Positions 5,998 to 12,058 of a stretch of 12,058 bases of DNA are shown piece by piece; positions within the stretch are counted from its first letter, which is position 1, and each line of letters opens with the position of its first letter. The notes under the pieces are model-generated. The model made no database searches, had not been told where the DNA came from, and worked only from the letters and a program-made list of their open reading frames with translations. The stretch lies in NCBI RefSeq assembly GCF_014290175.1, contig NZ_JACOOR010000014.1, positions 1 to 12,058 of the forward strand, written 5' to 3'. This DNA comes from Anaerosacchariphilus hominis (GTDB taxonomy: Bacteria > Bacillota > Clostridia > Lachnospirales > Lachnospiraceae). The translations under genes and the position numbers were made by a program.

Positions 5998-6200
5998 TTT
6001 CGGGGCGATTTTCGGCAAAATTACAGTCATAGAACCGCCTAAAATCTCCCGAAGTATCAGCGATAGGGTAGACTATCCCCCTATCAGGTTGTCGTGTTTC
6101 GGTATCATTTCGGTGTCAGTTCGCCAGTTCTCCCCGGTGTCGTTCCTCCCCTGAATCTCACAACGGCGTATCGCTCCCTTTGGTATGCTCGTTTCGGTCA
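5998..6200. repeat. TTTCGG iteron-like repeats in the divergent control region
   Basis: TTTCGG occurs at 5998, 6010, 6097, 6108 and 6192. The pair at 6097-6118 is a tandem 11-bp repeat (TTTCGGTATCA, TTTCGGTGTCA); the pair at 5998/6010 is 12 bp apart; the copy at 6192 reads TTTCGGTCA. Helically phased pairs around divergent promoters suggest a cooperative DNA-binding protein: the XRE regulator, the RepA_N-like protein, or an initiator. This gene-free interval (5969-6451) contains no other gene I can support. Confidence 0.5.
6062..6085. promoter_or_regulatory. Palindromic operator-like site
   Basis: GATAGGG (6062-6068) and CCCTATC (6079-6085) form a perfect 7-bp inverted repeat with a 10-bp centre, which itself contains a further CTATC. 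The 24-bp dyad, with arm centres 17 bp apart, fits a dimeric helix-turn-helix repressor and lies about 95 bp upstream of the leftward operon. Confidence 0.5.
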
Positions 6201-6375
6201 GGGTTCCTCCATATCCCTGCCAAAAGTCATGGCACTACATCGCCGGGGAAGCATATCCCACACAGGCTGGTCATTCGATTGGAATAATCCATCGATGAAC
6301 TACCTGTATCATAGAACATTTTTGTGCCCTGTGCCGTATATCCACAAAGTAGGAATCAGGGGTAAAAATCAGAAA

Positions 6376-6405
6376 TTTCCACGATTGCGGAAAGTGTGAT
6401 ATAAT
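6376..6405 (+). promoter_or_regulatory. Promoter of the XRE regulator gene, extended -10
   Basis: TGATATAAT at 6397-6405 is an extended -10 (TG-N-TATAAT), 46 bp before the ATG. The -35 region is poor, as is common with extended -10 promoters. An inverted repeat, TTTCC (6376-6380) and GGAAA (6389-6393), lies across the -35 and spacer and could be an operator. Confidence 0.65.
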
Positions 6406-6451
6406 CCAGATAAGCGGCAGCAATCAAACCACCGGAAAGGAGCGTGCGCCC

Positions 6452-7258
6452 ATGAAAGGAGCAACAAGCATACAGGAACGCCTTTGGGAACTCCGCAAGG
6501 ACAAAGGCTTAAATCTGGAAGAATTATCAAAGCTGACGGGCATTTCCAAATCAGCTCTTGGGAATTATGAAAAAGAGGATTATAAGGAAATCAATCATGG
6601 CAACCTTATCCTGCTGGCAGATTTTTATGGGGTGTCCCTCGATTATCTCTTTTGCCGGACAGAGAACCGGGCGGAGATCAACACGCCATTAAGGGAGCTG
6701 CATTTGAATGATGAGATGGTGGCACTGCTGAAAAGCGGTCGGATTAACAACCGTCTGCTCTGTGAGCTTGCTACACATAAAGATTTCATCAAGTTTCTTG
6801 CAGACATTGAGATTTATGTGGACGGGATTGCTACCATGCAGATTCAAAACCTCAATGCACTTGTCGATACCGTCCGGCATGAAATCATTGAACGGTATCG
6901 CCCAGGCGAAGATGACCCGCATTTGAAAGTGCTGCAAGCCGCCCATATCAGTGATGATGAGTATTTCAGTCACATGGTTCTGGATGACCTCAACCTGATT
7001 ATCCGGGATATTCGGGAAGCCCACAAAAAGGACAGTGAGAGTGCGCCCCAGACCACCGTTGCCGATGAATTGAAAGAAAATCTCGAAGCAGTCGAAAATT
7101 TCAAGGGCAGCCGGGATGAAAAGCTGGTTGTCCTTTACTGCAAGCAGCTCGGTATCAACTATAAAAATCTGTCAGACGAAGAATTTCGCTGGCTGATTCG
7201 GATTCTCAAAAAATCAAAGAAAATGGGAACGCCTATCAGCCAGAGGAAAAAACGGTAA
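6452..7258 (+). CDS. XRE-family regulator with a large C-terminal domain
   Basis: A 268-aa protein with an N-terminal Cro/C1-type helix-turn-helix (about residues 6-67: IQERLWELRKDKGLNLEELSKLTGISKSALGNYEK...ADFYGVSLDYLF), followed by about 200 residues of mostly helical sequence with no recognised enzyme or peptidase motif. The C-terminal end is very basic. AAAGGAG lies 9 nt before the ATG. It is the only rightward gene in the window and is divergent from the mobilization operon, across the repeats at 5998-6200. This suggests it controls both directions, like the master repressors of many integrative elements. It converges on the DUF1835 gene at a shared terminator. The regulated targets are inferred. 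Confidence 0.85.
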   Translation: MKGATSIQERLWELRKDKGLNLEELSKLTGISKSALGNYEKEDYKEINHGNLILLADFYGVSLDYLFCRTENRAEINTPLRELHLNDEMVALLKSGRINNRLLCELATHKDFIKFLADIEIYVDGIATMQIQNLNALVDTVRHEIIERYRPGEDDPHLKVLQAAHISDDEYFSHMVLDDLNLIIRDIREAHKKDSESAPQTTVADELKENLEAVENFKGSRDEKLVVLYCKQLGINYKNLSDEEFRWLIRILKKSKKMGTPISQRKKR

Positions 7259-7306
7259 AAAAAACCGCTGTTGCATGGTTGGGGTGCCTTCCATGTAGCA
7301 GCGGTT
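7257..7306. terminator. Bidirectional terminator between convergent genes
   Basis: Arms 7263-7278 and 7291-7306 pair over 16 bp on the + strand with two G-U pairs and a 12-nt loop. On the minus strand the stem has two mismatches but is followed by a T8 run (7264-7257). It serves the leftward DUF1835 gene well and probably also the rightward XRE gene, whose stop codon adjoins it. Confidence 0.82.
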
Positions 7307-7319
7307 CTTGCTGTGGTTA

Positions 7320-8282
7320 TTATTTCATTCGTTTTCTTAATATCCGGCGATAATTTGTTTCTCCCTTTGGTGCGTCCTGTATAATTTCCAACACACCATC
7401 TTCAAGCATTTTATCAATGCGATTAGAAATCCATACATCACTAATTCCAAGTTGATATTTTCCTAAAACATTACCTATAACAATAGCCATTTTGAATTGC
7501 TCTGGCTGTTCCGCAATTTCACGAAGAATGAAACTATCATATATATCTTCTGAAACACTTTGCAATTTACCATTTAGCATTGCACGCAAAGGTGCATTTT
7601 CATTTTGAAGTTGATTCCATTTCATAGCACAAGCTGAAAGAAATACAGGCTTAGCTTTTTCTTGTAGAGTTATATATTTTCCCCATTCGCCAGGAGAAAC
7701 CTCACCCCATGCTATTTTGGATGTCATAGTATTTTCTTTTCCATATTCCCAGGCAGGTAACTTAACCAAATAAATTGTTGTCTGACAGTTTAATGGTCGA
7801 AGTTGTTTCATAAGCCAGTACATACCGCAAAGTTCATCCGGATTATAGCTATACCAAATACGAACTTCTTCCCCAGCTACATATCGTTCAATAACCGAAG
7901 ACAATGTAGTTTTAATTTTCTGTATTTTTTCTTCAACCTGATAGTCTAAATCCTCTACAAACCAGACAGACAGCATTTTCTTGAGAACATTTTTCCGCTG
8001 TTCGCCAATTCCATTATCAGAAATATCTCCCACACTAAGAGCCATATCAAAACAATAAACATCACTGCTCTTGCCTCCCAATGGAATAGCATTCTCCCAA
8101 GCAATATGTTCTTGTTCCTGTGCTTGAATTTGTGCTTCTTTCATTTCATCTGAAGATGGAACACTCCCATCTTCGTGCCTCATAAAGACCGAAACTGCAC
8201 TTCCTCTATACTTTCCCTTACCGTAAGTTTGGGCAATTTTCAAACTTCCACAGGCACTTTCACCAAATACAATTTCAATCAT
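7320..8282 (-). CDS. DUF1835/DUF3658 domain protein
   Basis: A 320-aa protein opening with MIEIVFGESACGSLKIAQ, the recognisable start of DUF1835 (PF08874). Its C-terminal third (from about residue 235, NAPLRAMLNGKLQSVSEDIYDSFILREI...GKYQLGISDVWISNRIDKML) matches DUF3658 (PF12395). Middle segments include IWYSYNPDELCGMYWLM and LPAWEYG...WGEVSPGEW. No catalytic function is established for the pair. The ATG has GGAGG 8 nt upstream. The gene lies 16 bp after tnpV and is probably cotranscribed with it, but its sequence is visibly more AT-rich than tnpV and the relaxase genes. It may be cargo or a chromosomal-type gene captured beside the TnpV unit. Confidence 0.82.
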   Translation of the reverse strand: MIEIVFGESACGSLKIAQTYGKGKYRGSAVSVFMRHEDGSVPSSDEMKEAQIQAQEQEHIAWENAIPLGGKSSDVYCFDMALSVGDISDNGIGEQRKNVLKKMLSVWFVEDLDYQVEEKIQKIKTTLSSVIERYVAGEEVRIWYSYNPDELCGMYWLMKQLRPLNCQTTIYLVKLPAWEYGKENTMTSKIAWGEVSPGEWGKYITLQEKAKPVFLSACAMKWNQLQNENAPLRAMLNGKLQSVSEDIYDSFILREIAEQPEQFKMAIVIGNVLGKYQLGISDVWISNRIDKMLEDGVLEIIQDAPKGETNYRRILRKRMK

Positions 8283-8298
8283 CTTATATACCTCCGAT

Positions 8299-8688
8299 TT
8301 AATTACTCCCGTATGAATAAATTATATCATGCAAAACAATTTCTTCTGCCCGGTTGTGAATGTTATTACAACGCTGCACCCATTCCATTTGTTGAGTTCG
8401 CTTCAATTCCTCTGTCACGCCCTCGGTGGCTTTCATCTGCTCCATGATAGTGTCTAACCGTTCCTGTGCCTGTTCGTTCAGGTCTGCAAGATATGTCCAC
8501 AATTCTCCGGTCAGTATCAATGTATTCAATCTGGCTGGGTGGACTTCCCTTAAATATTCCCGGTGCATCCGTCCGTACTTTCCGATAGGGCGGTGTTCCT
8601 CCGGCAGTTTCAAGTCCGGGATGTAGTAATCTCCGACAAGGATATAATCAATTCCGTTTTCCGTTATTCTTGGTTTCAATTCTCTCAT
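8299..8688 (-). CDS. tnpV: TnpV family transposon-encoded protein
   Basis: A 129-aa protein of the TnpV family (PF14198). It has the characteristic start ITENGIDYILVGDYYIPDL, then RPIGKYGRMHREYLREVHP, LTGELWTYLADLNEQAQERL and the end EWVQRCNNIHNRAEEIVLHDIIY. TnpV proteins accompany clostridial conjugative and mobilizable elements; their biochemical role is unknown, and no recombinase active site is visible despite the name. The ATG has GGAGG 8 nt upstream and lies 41 bp inside the upstream regulator gene, implying translational coupling. It forms a leftward operon with the small regulator and the DUF1835 gene. Confidence 0.9.
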   Translation of the reverse strand: MRELKPRITENGIDYILVGDYYIPDLKLPEEHRPIGKYGRMHREYLREVHPARLNTLILTGELWTYLADLNEQAQERLDTIMEQMKATEGVTEELKRTQQMEWVQRCNNIHNRAEEIVLHDIIYSYGSN

Positions 8689-8920
8689 GTTCCTTACCTC
8701 CTGTGGAAGCAGGCTCGTCTGGTACTAACTCAATCACATCGGTAATCTCACAATTCAGCGTTTCACAGATACGGGCTAATGTGTCCATGCTGATGTGCTT
8801 TCCCTCTTTGCTCATGTTGGCAATCATATTCGTTGTCATACCAGCGGCAAGCCTTAAATCCTCTTTCCTCATATCACGCTCTAACAGTGTGTGCCAGAGT
8901 GGTTTATAGCTGATGTGCAT
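8648..8920 (-). CDS. Small Cro/C1-type HTH regulator
   Basis: A 90-aa regulator. The helix-turn-helix spans about residues 5-65 (ISYKPLWHTLLERDMRKEDLRLAAGMTTNMIANMSKEGKHISMDTLARICETLNCEITDVIELV), of the HTH_26 (PF13443) kind. The C-terminal 25 residues are charged and probably disordered. The ATG at 8920 has AGGAAA 6 nt upstream; the frame is open to 9010 but that region holds the promoter and leader hairpin. A perfect palindrome sits over the -35 box, so autorepression is likely. The end overlaps tnpV by 41 bp. Confidence 0.85.
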   Translation of the reverse strand: MHISYKPLWHTLLERDMRKEDLRLAAGMTTNMIANMSKEGKHISMDTLARICETLNCEITDVIELVPDEPASTGGKEHERIETKNNGKRN

Positions 8921-8949
8921 ATTGTTTTCCTGCCTTTCTATCCATACCA

Positions 8950-8967
8950 CCGGGGCGGCTGCCCCGG
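8950..8967 (-). repeat. GC hairpin in the regulator leader
   Basis: CCGGGGC/GCCCCGG form a perfect 7-bp stem with a 4-nt loop between the predicted transcription start and the ribosome binding site of the small regulator. There is no T-tract after it, so it is not an ordinary terminator. It may stabilise the mRNA or limit translation. Confidence 0.55.
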
Positions 8968-8983
8968 CAGGAACTTTTCTCTT

Positions 8984-9012
8984 ATTATAGCACCAATCTT
9001 GTGAAATCACAA
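8984..9012 (-). promoter_or_regulatory. Promoter with palindromic operator for the small regulator operon
   Basis: On the minus strand, TTGTGA (9012-9007) and TATAAT (8989-8984) are 17 bp apart, with TG one base before the -10 (extended -10). The -35 is one half of the perfect 14-bp palindrome TTGTGAAATCACAA (8999-9012), which would let the HTH protein encoded just downstream block its own promoter. Confidence 0.75.
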
Positions 9013-9074
9013 TTTATTCTTGTATCCTGCCGCTGATACCGTCTGGATTGGTTTTCCTTTCTTTTTTGTTCCCT

Positions 9075-9233
9075 TTAATTAGCCATGAACTGCTTCATGC
9101 CCTGGCTTTTGGCTCCGGGATTGTCGTTGCCGTAACCCTCCATTAAGTTAATGGCACCCCAAATGCCAAGACCTGCGCCAAGCGCGATAACCAAAGTCTG
9201 CAATACACCAACTGCGCTGTTAAAGAAATCCAT
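9075..9233 (-). pseudogene. Maff2 family membrane protein, truncated at its C terminus
   Basis: From the ATG at 9233 (GAGG 5 nt upstream) the product starts MDFFNSAVGVLQTLVIALGA and continues through GIWGAINLMEGYGNDNPGAKSQGMKQFMAN. This is the N-terminal two thirds of Maff2 (PF12750), a small membrane protein of Tn1549-like conjugation modules. Family members are about 70 aa and continue with a second hydrophobic segment; here the frame stops at 52 aa just after KQFMA. One transmembrane segment remains. Upstream is the virD4 remnant, the usual neighbour. The loss of the end coincides with the border to the TnpV-regulator unit, so an insertion or deletion probably cut the gene. A functional short form cannot be excluded. 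Confidence 0.75.
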
Positions 9234-9283
9234 ATAAACCTCGCTTTCTGCCGTTGTGCGGCTCAAAAAATGTTATGGAAAAT

Positions 9284-9312
9284 GAAAAATGCCGCCGTTA
9301 TTCTTCGGCGGC
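9284..9312 (-). terminator. Hairpin at the virD4 stop codon
   Basis: GCCGCCG (9291-9297) and CGGCGGC (9306-9312) form a perfect 7-bp stem with an 8-nt loop that contains the virD4 TAA stop. On the minus strand it is followed by ATTTTTCATTTT, a moderate T-tract. It may reduce transcription into maff2. Confidence 0.55.
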
Positions 9313-10140
9313 TGCGTCCTCGTCGGACAAATCTATTTCGTATATGTCAAAGGCTTCATCGGGCTTTACGATTGCCGGACGGGTAGACATATACCGTTCC
9401 ACGTCAAAAGCGTTTCTTTTGTCGAAGTCGGAAAGGTATTTGTAGTTCGGGTGTTTCGTGATGTCGTATTTGTCGCTTAAAAAGGGACGCACACCGCGTA
9501 GCTGCAAAATACATTTCCCACCGTCCATAACTGCTATTTCGTCCTGTGTCATCAGCTCCTTTCCTAATTTTTGATAATTCAGTCCATGAGAAACCTGCGT
9601 GCCGCGATTTTCGGAAGTGTTGAAACTGTCGATTGTTTCCCGTCCCAAGTTATCCGAAATCTCTTTTGCATTTTTCCCACGTCCTCCCAAAAACAAGGTG
9701 CTGTCGGCATTATCAAGTATGATTTCTGCCGCGTCCCTGTAAATGGCTTTTAGCTGGCTCTGCGATTGCAGAATGATAGAAGCGGACATTTCCCTACTGC
9801 GGATTGTAGCAATCAATTTATCGAAGCGGGGTATCTGTCCGATGTTCGCAAACTCGTCAAGCAAAAAGCGGACGTGAACAGGCAATTTGCCGTTGTATTC
9901 GTCGTCTGCTTTATCACAAAGCAAGTTGAAAAGCTGTGATTGCAAAATAGCGATAACAAAATTAAAAGTGTCGTCGGTATCGCTCATTATGAGGAAAAGC
10001 GCGGTTTTCCGGTCGCCCAATGTGTCAAGTTCCAATTCATCATAGGACATGAGTTCCCGGAGTTCCTCTATATCAAAAGGGGCAAGCCGCGCACCGCAAG
10101 AAATAAGGATTGACTTTGCCGTTTTGCCAGAGACAAATTG
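9298..10140 (-). pseudogene. virD4: VirD4/TraG-type coupling protein, 5'-truncated remnant
   Basis: The C-terminal part of a type IV coupling protein, the ATPase that hands relaxase-bound DNA to the mating pore. Walker B (LLDEFANIGQIP) and ASIILQSQSQLKAIY are clear, and the end follows the family (RGVRPFLSDKYDITKHPNYKYLSD). In-frame coding continues upstream of the first ATG (10050) through SGKTAKSILISCGARLAPFD up to 10140, where it meets a stop (10141-10143). The N-terminal membrane anchor and Walker A region, several hundred residues, are missing, and no ribosome binding site serves the ATG. The gene is therefore a remnant. The break lies next to the terminator of the unknown 121-aa gene, suggesting a deletion or recombination joint at about 10141-10164. 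Confidence 0.85.
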
Positions 10141-10164
10141 TCAAGGACTTTTTAATCAAATTCA

Positions 10165-10204
10165 CAAAAAAGGTGCCAGAAGCACCGTATGGCTCCTGAC
10201 ACCT
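10165..10204 (-). terminator. Strong rho-independent terminator
   Basis: On the minus strand, arms 10204-10192 and 10183-10171 pair over 13 bp with two G-U pairs and an 8-nt loop, followed by a T6 run (10170-10165). It begins 11 bp after the stop of the 121-aa gene and ends the replication operon just before the virD4 break. Confidence 0.85.
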
Positions 10205-10215
10205 CGTTTGATAGA

Positions 10216-10581
10216 TTACATTTTTCCGTTCAACAGGTCTTTGCAGAGATACGCATAGTCTGGCAGCTGGTTGATATATGGCCCCCAGCGCCGCTTGATT
10301 TCGGCCAATTCCAGCGGGTCGGCTGCTTCCAGTGCATGATCGTTGCCCGTCATATACAAAACATCCATAGCAACATCATCCAAACACCTGCCGCAGAGAT
10401 CGGCGGCAGATTCTATCCTGATACCGGTATCCACATAGACTGGATTTACGCCAATCGCCAGCCAAACATAGCCTACCTTGTCCGACCAGAGCAGTTCAAA
10501 ATCAGGGCTTTGCCGCAGATGTTCCGCAAAGACTTCCTTTACTCGCTCAATTTCATGTTTCTCTTTTTCTGTGTAAAGCAT
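10216..10581 (-). CDS. Conserved mobile-element protein of unknown function
   Basis: A 121-aa protein, strongly acidic and mostly helical, with no membrane segment: MLYTEKEKHEIERVKEVFAE, then FELLWSDKVGYVWLAIG and a Cys pair in ADLCGRCLDDVAMDVL. The ATG at 10581 has AAGGAGG 8 nt upstream; 14 further codons upstream are open but lack a better site. It is the last gene of the leftward set after the DnaC-like and TnpW genes and is followed by a strong terminator. I do not recognise a named family. Position suggests an accessory role in the replication or maintenance block of the larger element; this is inference. Confidence 0.7.
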   Translation of the reverse strand: MLYTEKEKHEIERVKEVFAEHLRQSPDFELLWSDKVGYVWLAIGVNPVYVDTGIRIESAADLCGRCLDDVAMDVLYMTGNDHALEAADPLELAEIKRRWGPYINQLPDYAYLCKDLLNGKM

Positions 10582-10658
10582 TTTCGTGTCCTCCTTGACA
10601 AAAATTTTGGTGCGTACCATCATCAGTTTAGCACAAGGCGGCTTCGTTTATCAGTCTG

Positions 10659-10853
10659 TCACATTTGCTGAATTTCATTTTTGAGCATACGCTTGATTTT
10701 ATCGCTCATGGTTTCTGTGCTGGTATTGCTGAAATGGACATGAACCTTGTAGGTTGTCTTGCCGATTTTCTTTACCATCGCTGGCGTGTTTTCCGGCGCT
10801 CTGGACACAGTAGCGGCGTCTGCCGCCTGCATAGTACGGGGTTCTTTGTTCAT
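10659..10853 (-). CDS. tnpW: TnpW family transposon-encoded protein
   Basis: A 64-aa protein of the TnpW family (PF14202). After a variable start, the conserved core PAMVKKIGKTTYKVHVHFSN followed by TSTETMSDKIKRMLKNEI is intact. The function is unknown; members are carried by clostridial conjugative elements near the DnaC-like gene, as here. The ATG has AAGGAG 4 nt upstream. It follows the DnaC-like gene by 43 bp. Confidence 0.87.
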   Translation of the reverse strand: MNKEPRTMQAADAATVSRAPENTPAMVKKIGKTTYKVHVHFSNTSTETMSDKIKRMLKNEIQQM

Positions 10854-10896
10854 GGCGCTCCTTTCTCCGAACGGGTCTGTGCCGCCCGGTAAAAAA

Positions 10897-11760
10897 TCAG
10901 TCGTGCTTACTGTTTACAATGTCTTTTGCTGCCTGTCGGGTAGCACCGGCATTTTCTTCCCGGAAGTTCTTCCCGGCAAAGAGGATCGGGGCGCACCGTT
11001 CCAGGATACGGTCATAGATACGGGCGTGGGCCAGGTCGGGCGGGTTCTTGAGTTCGGCCAGCTTCAGATTGGTGGTGATTATCATGGGCCTACGGCTGCG
11101 GTAGCGGCTGTCGATGACGAAAAACATCTGCTCCATAGCATATTCGGTACTGCGCTCTACACCCAGATCGTCAATGATAAGCAGGTCGTACTCGTCAAAG
11201 CTGGCGATAAAGTCGGCCTTGTCCTCGGAAAACATCCCGGTCAGGCGGTTCAGAATGGTGGGGAAGTTCGTCATCAGCACAGGCACATCCCGGTCAAGCA
11301 GGGCGTTGGCAATACAACCGGCGAAAAAAGACTTGCCGGTTCCCACATCCCCAAACAGAAGCAGGCCGGTGTTGTTCCTGTATGCCTCCTTCCAGTTCTC
11401 CACATAGGCGCGGGCCTTGTCCATCAGAGGATTTTGGCCGTTGTCGTTGGCAAAGGTGTAGTCGTACAGATAACGGTCTTGCAAACCCTGTGCCTTTCGG
11501 CGTTTGATACGCTCCATGCGGCGCTGCCGTTCTTCAGCAGCCTTGCGCTGCTCCTCAGCCTCCCGCTGGCACTGGCAGATGCAGCGCGGCATAAAGTAGC
11601 CGGATTTCCCGAAGCATGGCACAACAGTCTGCCTCTGGCCGCCGCATTTCTTACAGTGGATGAGACCGTCTGCCGGGTCTATGTACTCGTCCCCGGCCAG
11701 TTCCACACCGGCGGCTGCCTTGTCGATCAGCGCCCGGATTTCTGCGGTAATCTCCATCAT
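10897..11760 (-). CDS. DnaC-like helicase loader ATPase
   Basis: A 287-aa AAA+ ATPase of the DnaC/IstB type. The N-terminal third has a Cys-rich zinc-binding region (CKKCGG at 36-41, C49, then C60-I-C-Q-C64) and a highly charged helix (65-92). The ATPase core shows Walker A GDVGTGKS (137-144), Walker B LLIIDDLG (193-200) and a sensor-like IITTN (227-231). It probably loads the host replicative helicase at the origin of the larger element, together with the replisome organizer encoded just upstream. The start ATG overlaps the organizer stop as ATGA, with AGGAGG 10 nt upstream. An IstB transposition helper is less likely because no transposase gene is adjacent. Confidence 0.88.
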   Translation of the reverse strand: MMEITAEIRALIDKAAAGVELAGDEYIDPADGLIHCKKCGGQRQTVVPCFGKSGYFMPRCICQCQREAEEQRKAAEERQRRMERIKRRKAQGLQDRYLYDYTFANDNGQNPLMDKARAYVENWKEAYRNNTGLLLFGDVGTGKSFFAGCIANALLDRDVPVLMTNFPTILNRLTGMFSEDKADFIASFDEYDLLIIDDLGVERSTEYAMEQMFFVIDSRYRSRRPMIITTNLKLAELKNPPDLAHARIYDRILERCAPILFAGKNFREENAGATRQAAKDIVNSKHD

Positions 11761-12058
11761 ACGGTTTCATCCTCCTTTACGCTGTAATCCCGGTTGCGGG
11801 TGGGCGGGGCCGCCTTTTTCGCGTCCTTACCGGCCCAGCGCCGGATGGTGGCGGCATGGCTCTGATAACGCTTGCCGGTAGAAGCCATGTACTCGGACAG
11901 TTTTTCGATGTACTGGCCCCATACAGTGGGAAAGCTGGTCTGCAAGTCTGCCATTTCCTCGTCCGTCAGGAAAACATTCTGGTAACGGCCATAGGCGCGG
12001 GCGGAGCGTCCCTTCTCTATCTCTCTCTTTATCTCTATCTCTTTCTCTAACTCTATCT
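11757..12058 (-). CDS. Replisome organizer-like protein, C-terminal part (gene continues beyond the window)
   Basis: The frame is open from the right edge to a TGA at 11757, so at least 99 residues are C-terminal sequence of a longer protein. After a charged Ile/Glu/Lys repeat linker comes GRYQNVFLTDEEMADLQTSF and then VWGQYIEKLSEYMASTGKRYQSHAATIRRWA. This is the conserved end of the phage replisome organizer-type proteins of Tn1549-like elements, whose N terminus is a winged-helix DNA-binding domain (outside this window). It would recognise the origin and recruit the DnaC-like loader, whose gene overlaps its stop codon by 4 bp. The internal ATG at 11954 is not the real start. Confidence 0.82.
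   Translation of the reverse strand, partial: IELEKEIEIKREIEKGRSARAYGRYQNVFLTDEEMADLQTSFPTVWGQYIEKLSEYMASTGKRYQSHAATIRRWAGKDAKKAAPPTRNRDYSVKEDETV
12015..12058 (-). repeat. Low-complexity purine repeat in the replisome organizer gene
   Basis: On the minus strand this stretch is a run of GAGATA/GAGAAA-like hexamers that encode alternating Ile, Glu and Lys. It is imperfect and continues past the window edge. Hexamer gains or losses keep the frame, so it would vary linker length rather than switch the gene off. Confidence 0.6.

Noticed and set aside
5990..6020. Weak TTGCCG/TACACT promoter on the minus strand for the 62-aa gene
   Set aside because: Only four of six matches in each box, and the leader would be very short; not strong enough to call.
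6094..6399. 101-codon open frame on the + strand in the divergent control region
   Set aside because: It has no ribosome binding site and no recognisable domain; it overlaps the iteron-like repeats and the promoter of the XRE gene.
10759..11787. Long open frame (342 codons) on the + strand
   Set aside because: It is antisense to the clearly identified DnaC-like and tnpW genes, has no recognisable domain and no ribosome binding site.

Overview
The window looks like accessory DNA from a gut Clostridia (Lachnospiraceae or Oscillospiraceae type) chromosome. The evidence is moderate GC content, strong AGGAGG-type ribosome binding sites, frequent TTG starts, and typical clostridial conjugative/mobilizable element families: MobA/MobL relaxase, CHC2 primase, VapE helicase, DUF3847, TnpV, TnpW, Maff2, VirD4 and a DnaC-like loader. 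I see no housekeeping genes, tRNA, rRNA or CRISPR. No integrase or attachment site is visible, so the ends of the elements lie outside the window or are not recognisable.

Left module (1-7306): a mobilizable, probably self-replicating element. A divergent control region (about 5969-6451) separates a rightward XRE-type regulator (6452-7258) from a leftward gene set: a 62-aa Cys-rich protein, a short RepA_N-like winged-helix protein and a DUF3847 mobilization accessory protein, all overlapping or tightly coupled. Next come a likely oriT (nic-like sequence near 5137-5148), the MobQ-type relaxase (3802-2222), a CHC2 zinc-finger primase-like protein and a VapE/D5-type helicase. Directly 3' of the helicase (8-193), GCAAC repeats flank an AT-rich stretch. 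This resembles the replication origins reported for staphylococcal pathogenicity islands, which also lie just downstream of a primase/helicase-type rep gene. Three small AT-rich genes, including a CPCC-type Cys-rich protein, sit between oriT and the relaxase as apparent cargo.

Middle module (7320-9012): a leftward operon of a small Cro/C1-type regulator (with a palindromic operator over its own -35 box), TnpV and a DUF1835/DUF3658 protein. It converges on the XRE gene across a shared bidirectional terminator.

Right module (9075-12058): remains of a larger Tn1549-like conjugative element. They are a 3'-truncated Maff2 gene, a 5'-truncated VirD4 coupling-protein gene, and, beyond a strong terminator, an apparently intact replication block: partial replisome organizer, DnaC-like loader, TnpW and a 121-aa unknown protein. 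The breaks in maff2 and virD4 suggest that the larger element decayed or was rearranged when other DNA arrived. The coupling protein here is probably non-functional, so transfer of the mobQ element would need a helper element in the cell.

In operation, the XRE regulator probably controls the divergent promoter region. The relaxase and DUF3847 protein would act at oriT, and the CHC2 and VapE proteins would replicate the excised circle from the adjacent iteron region.
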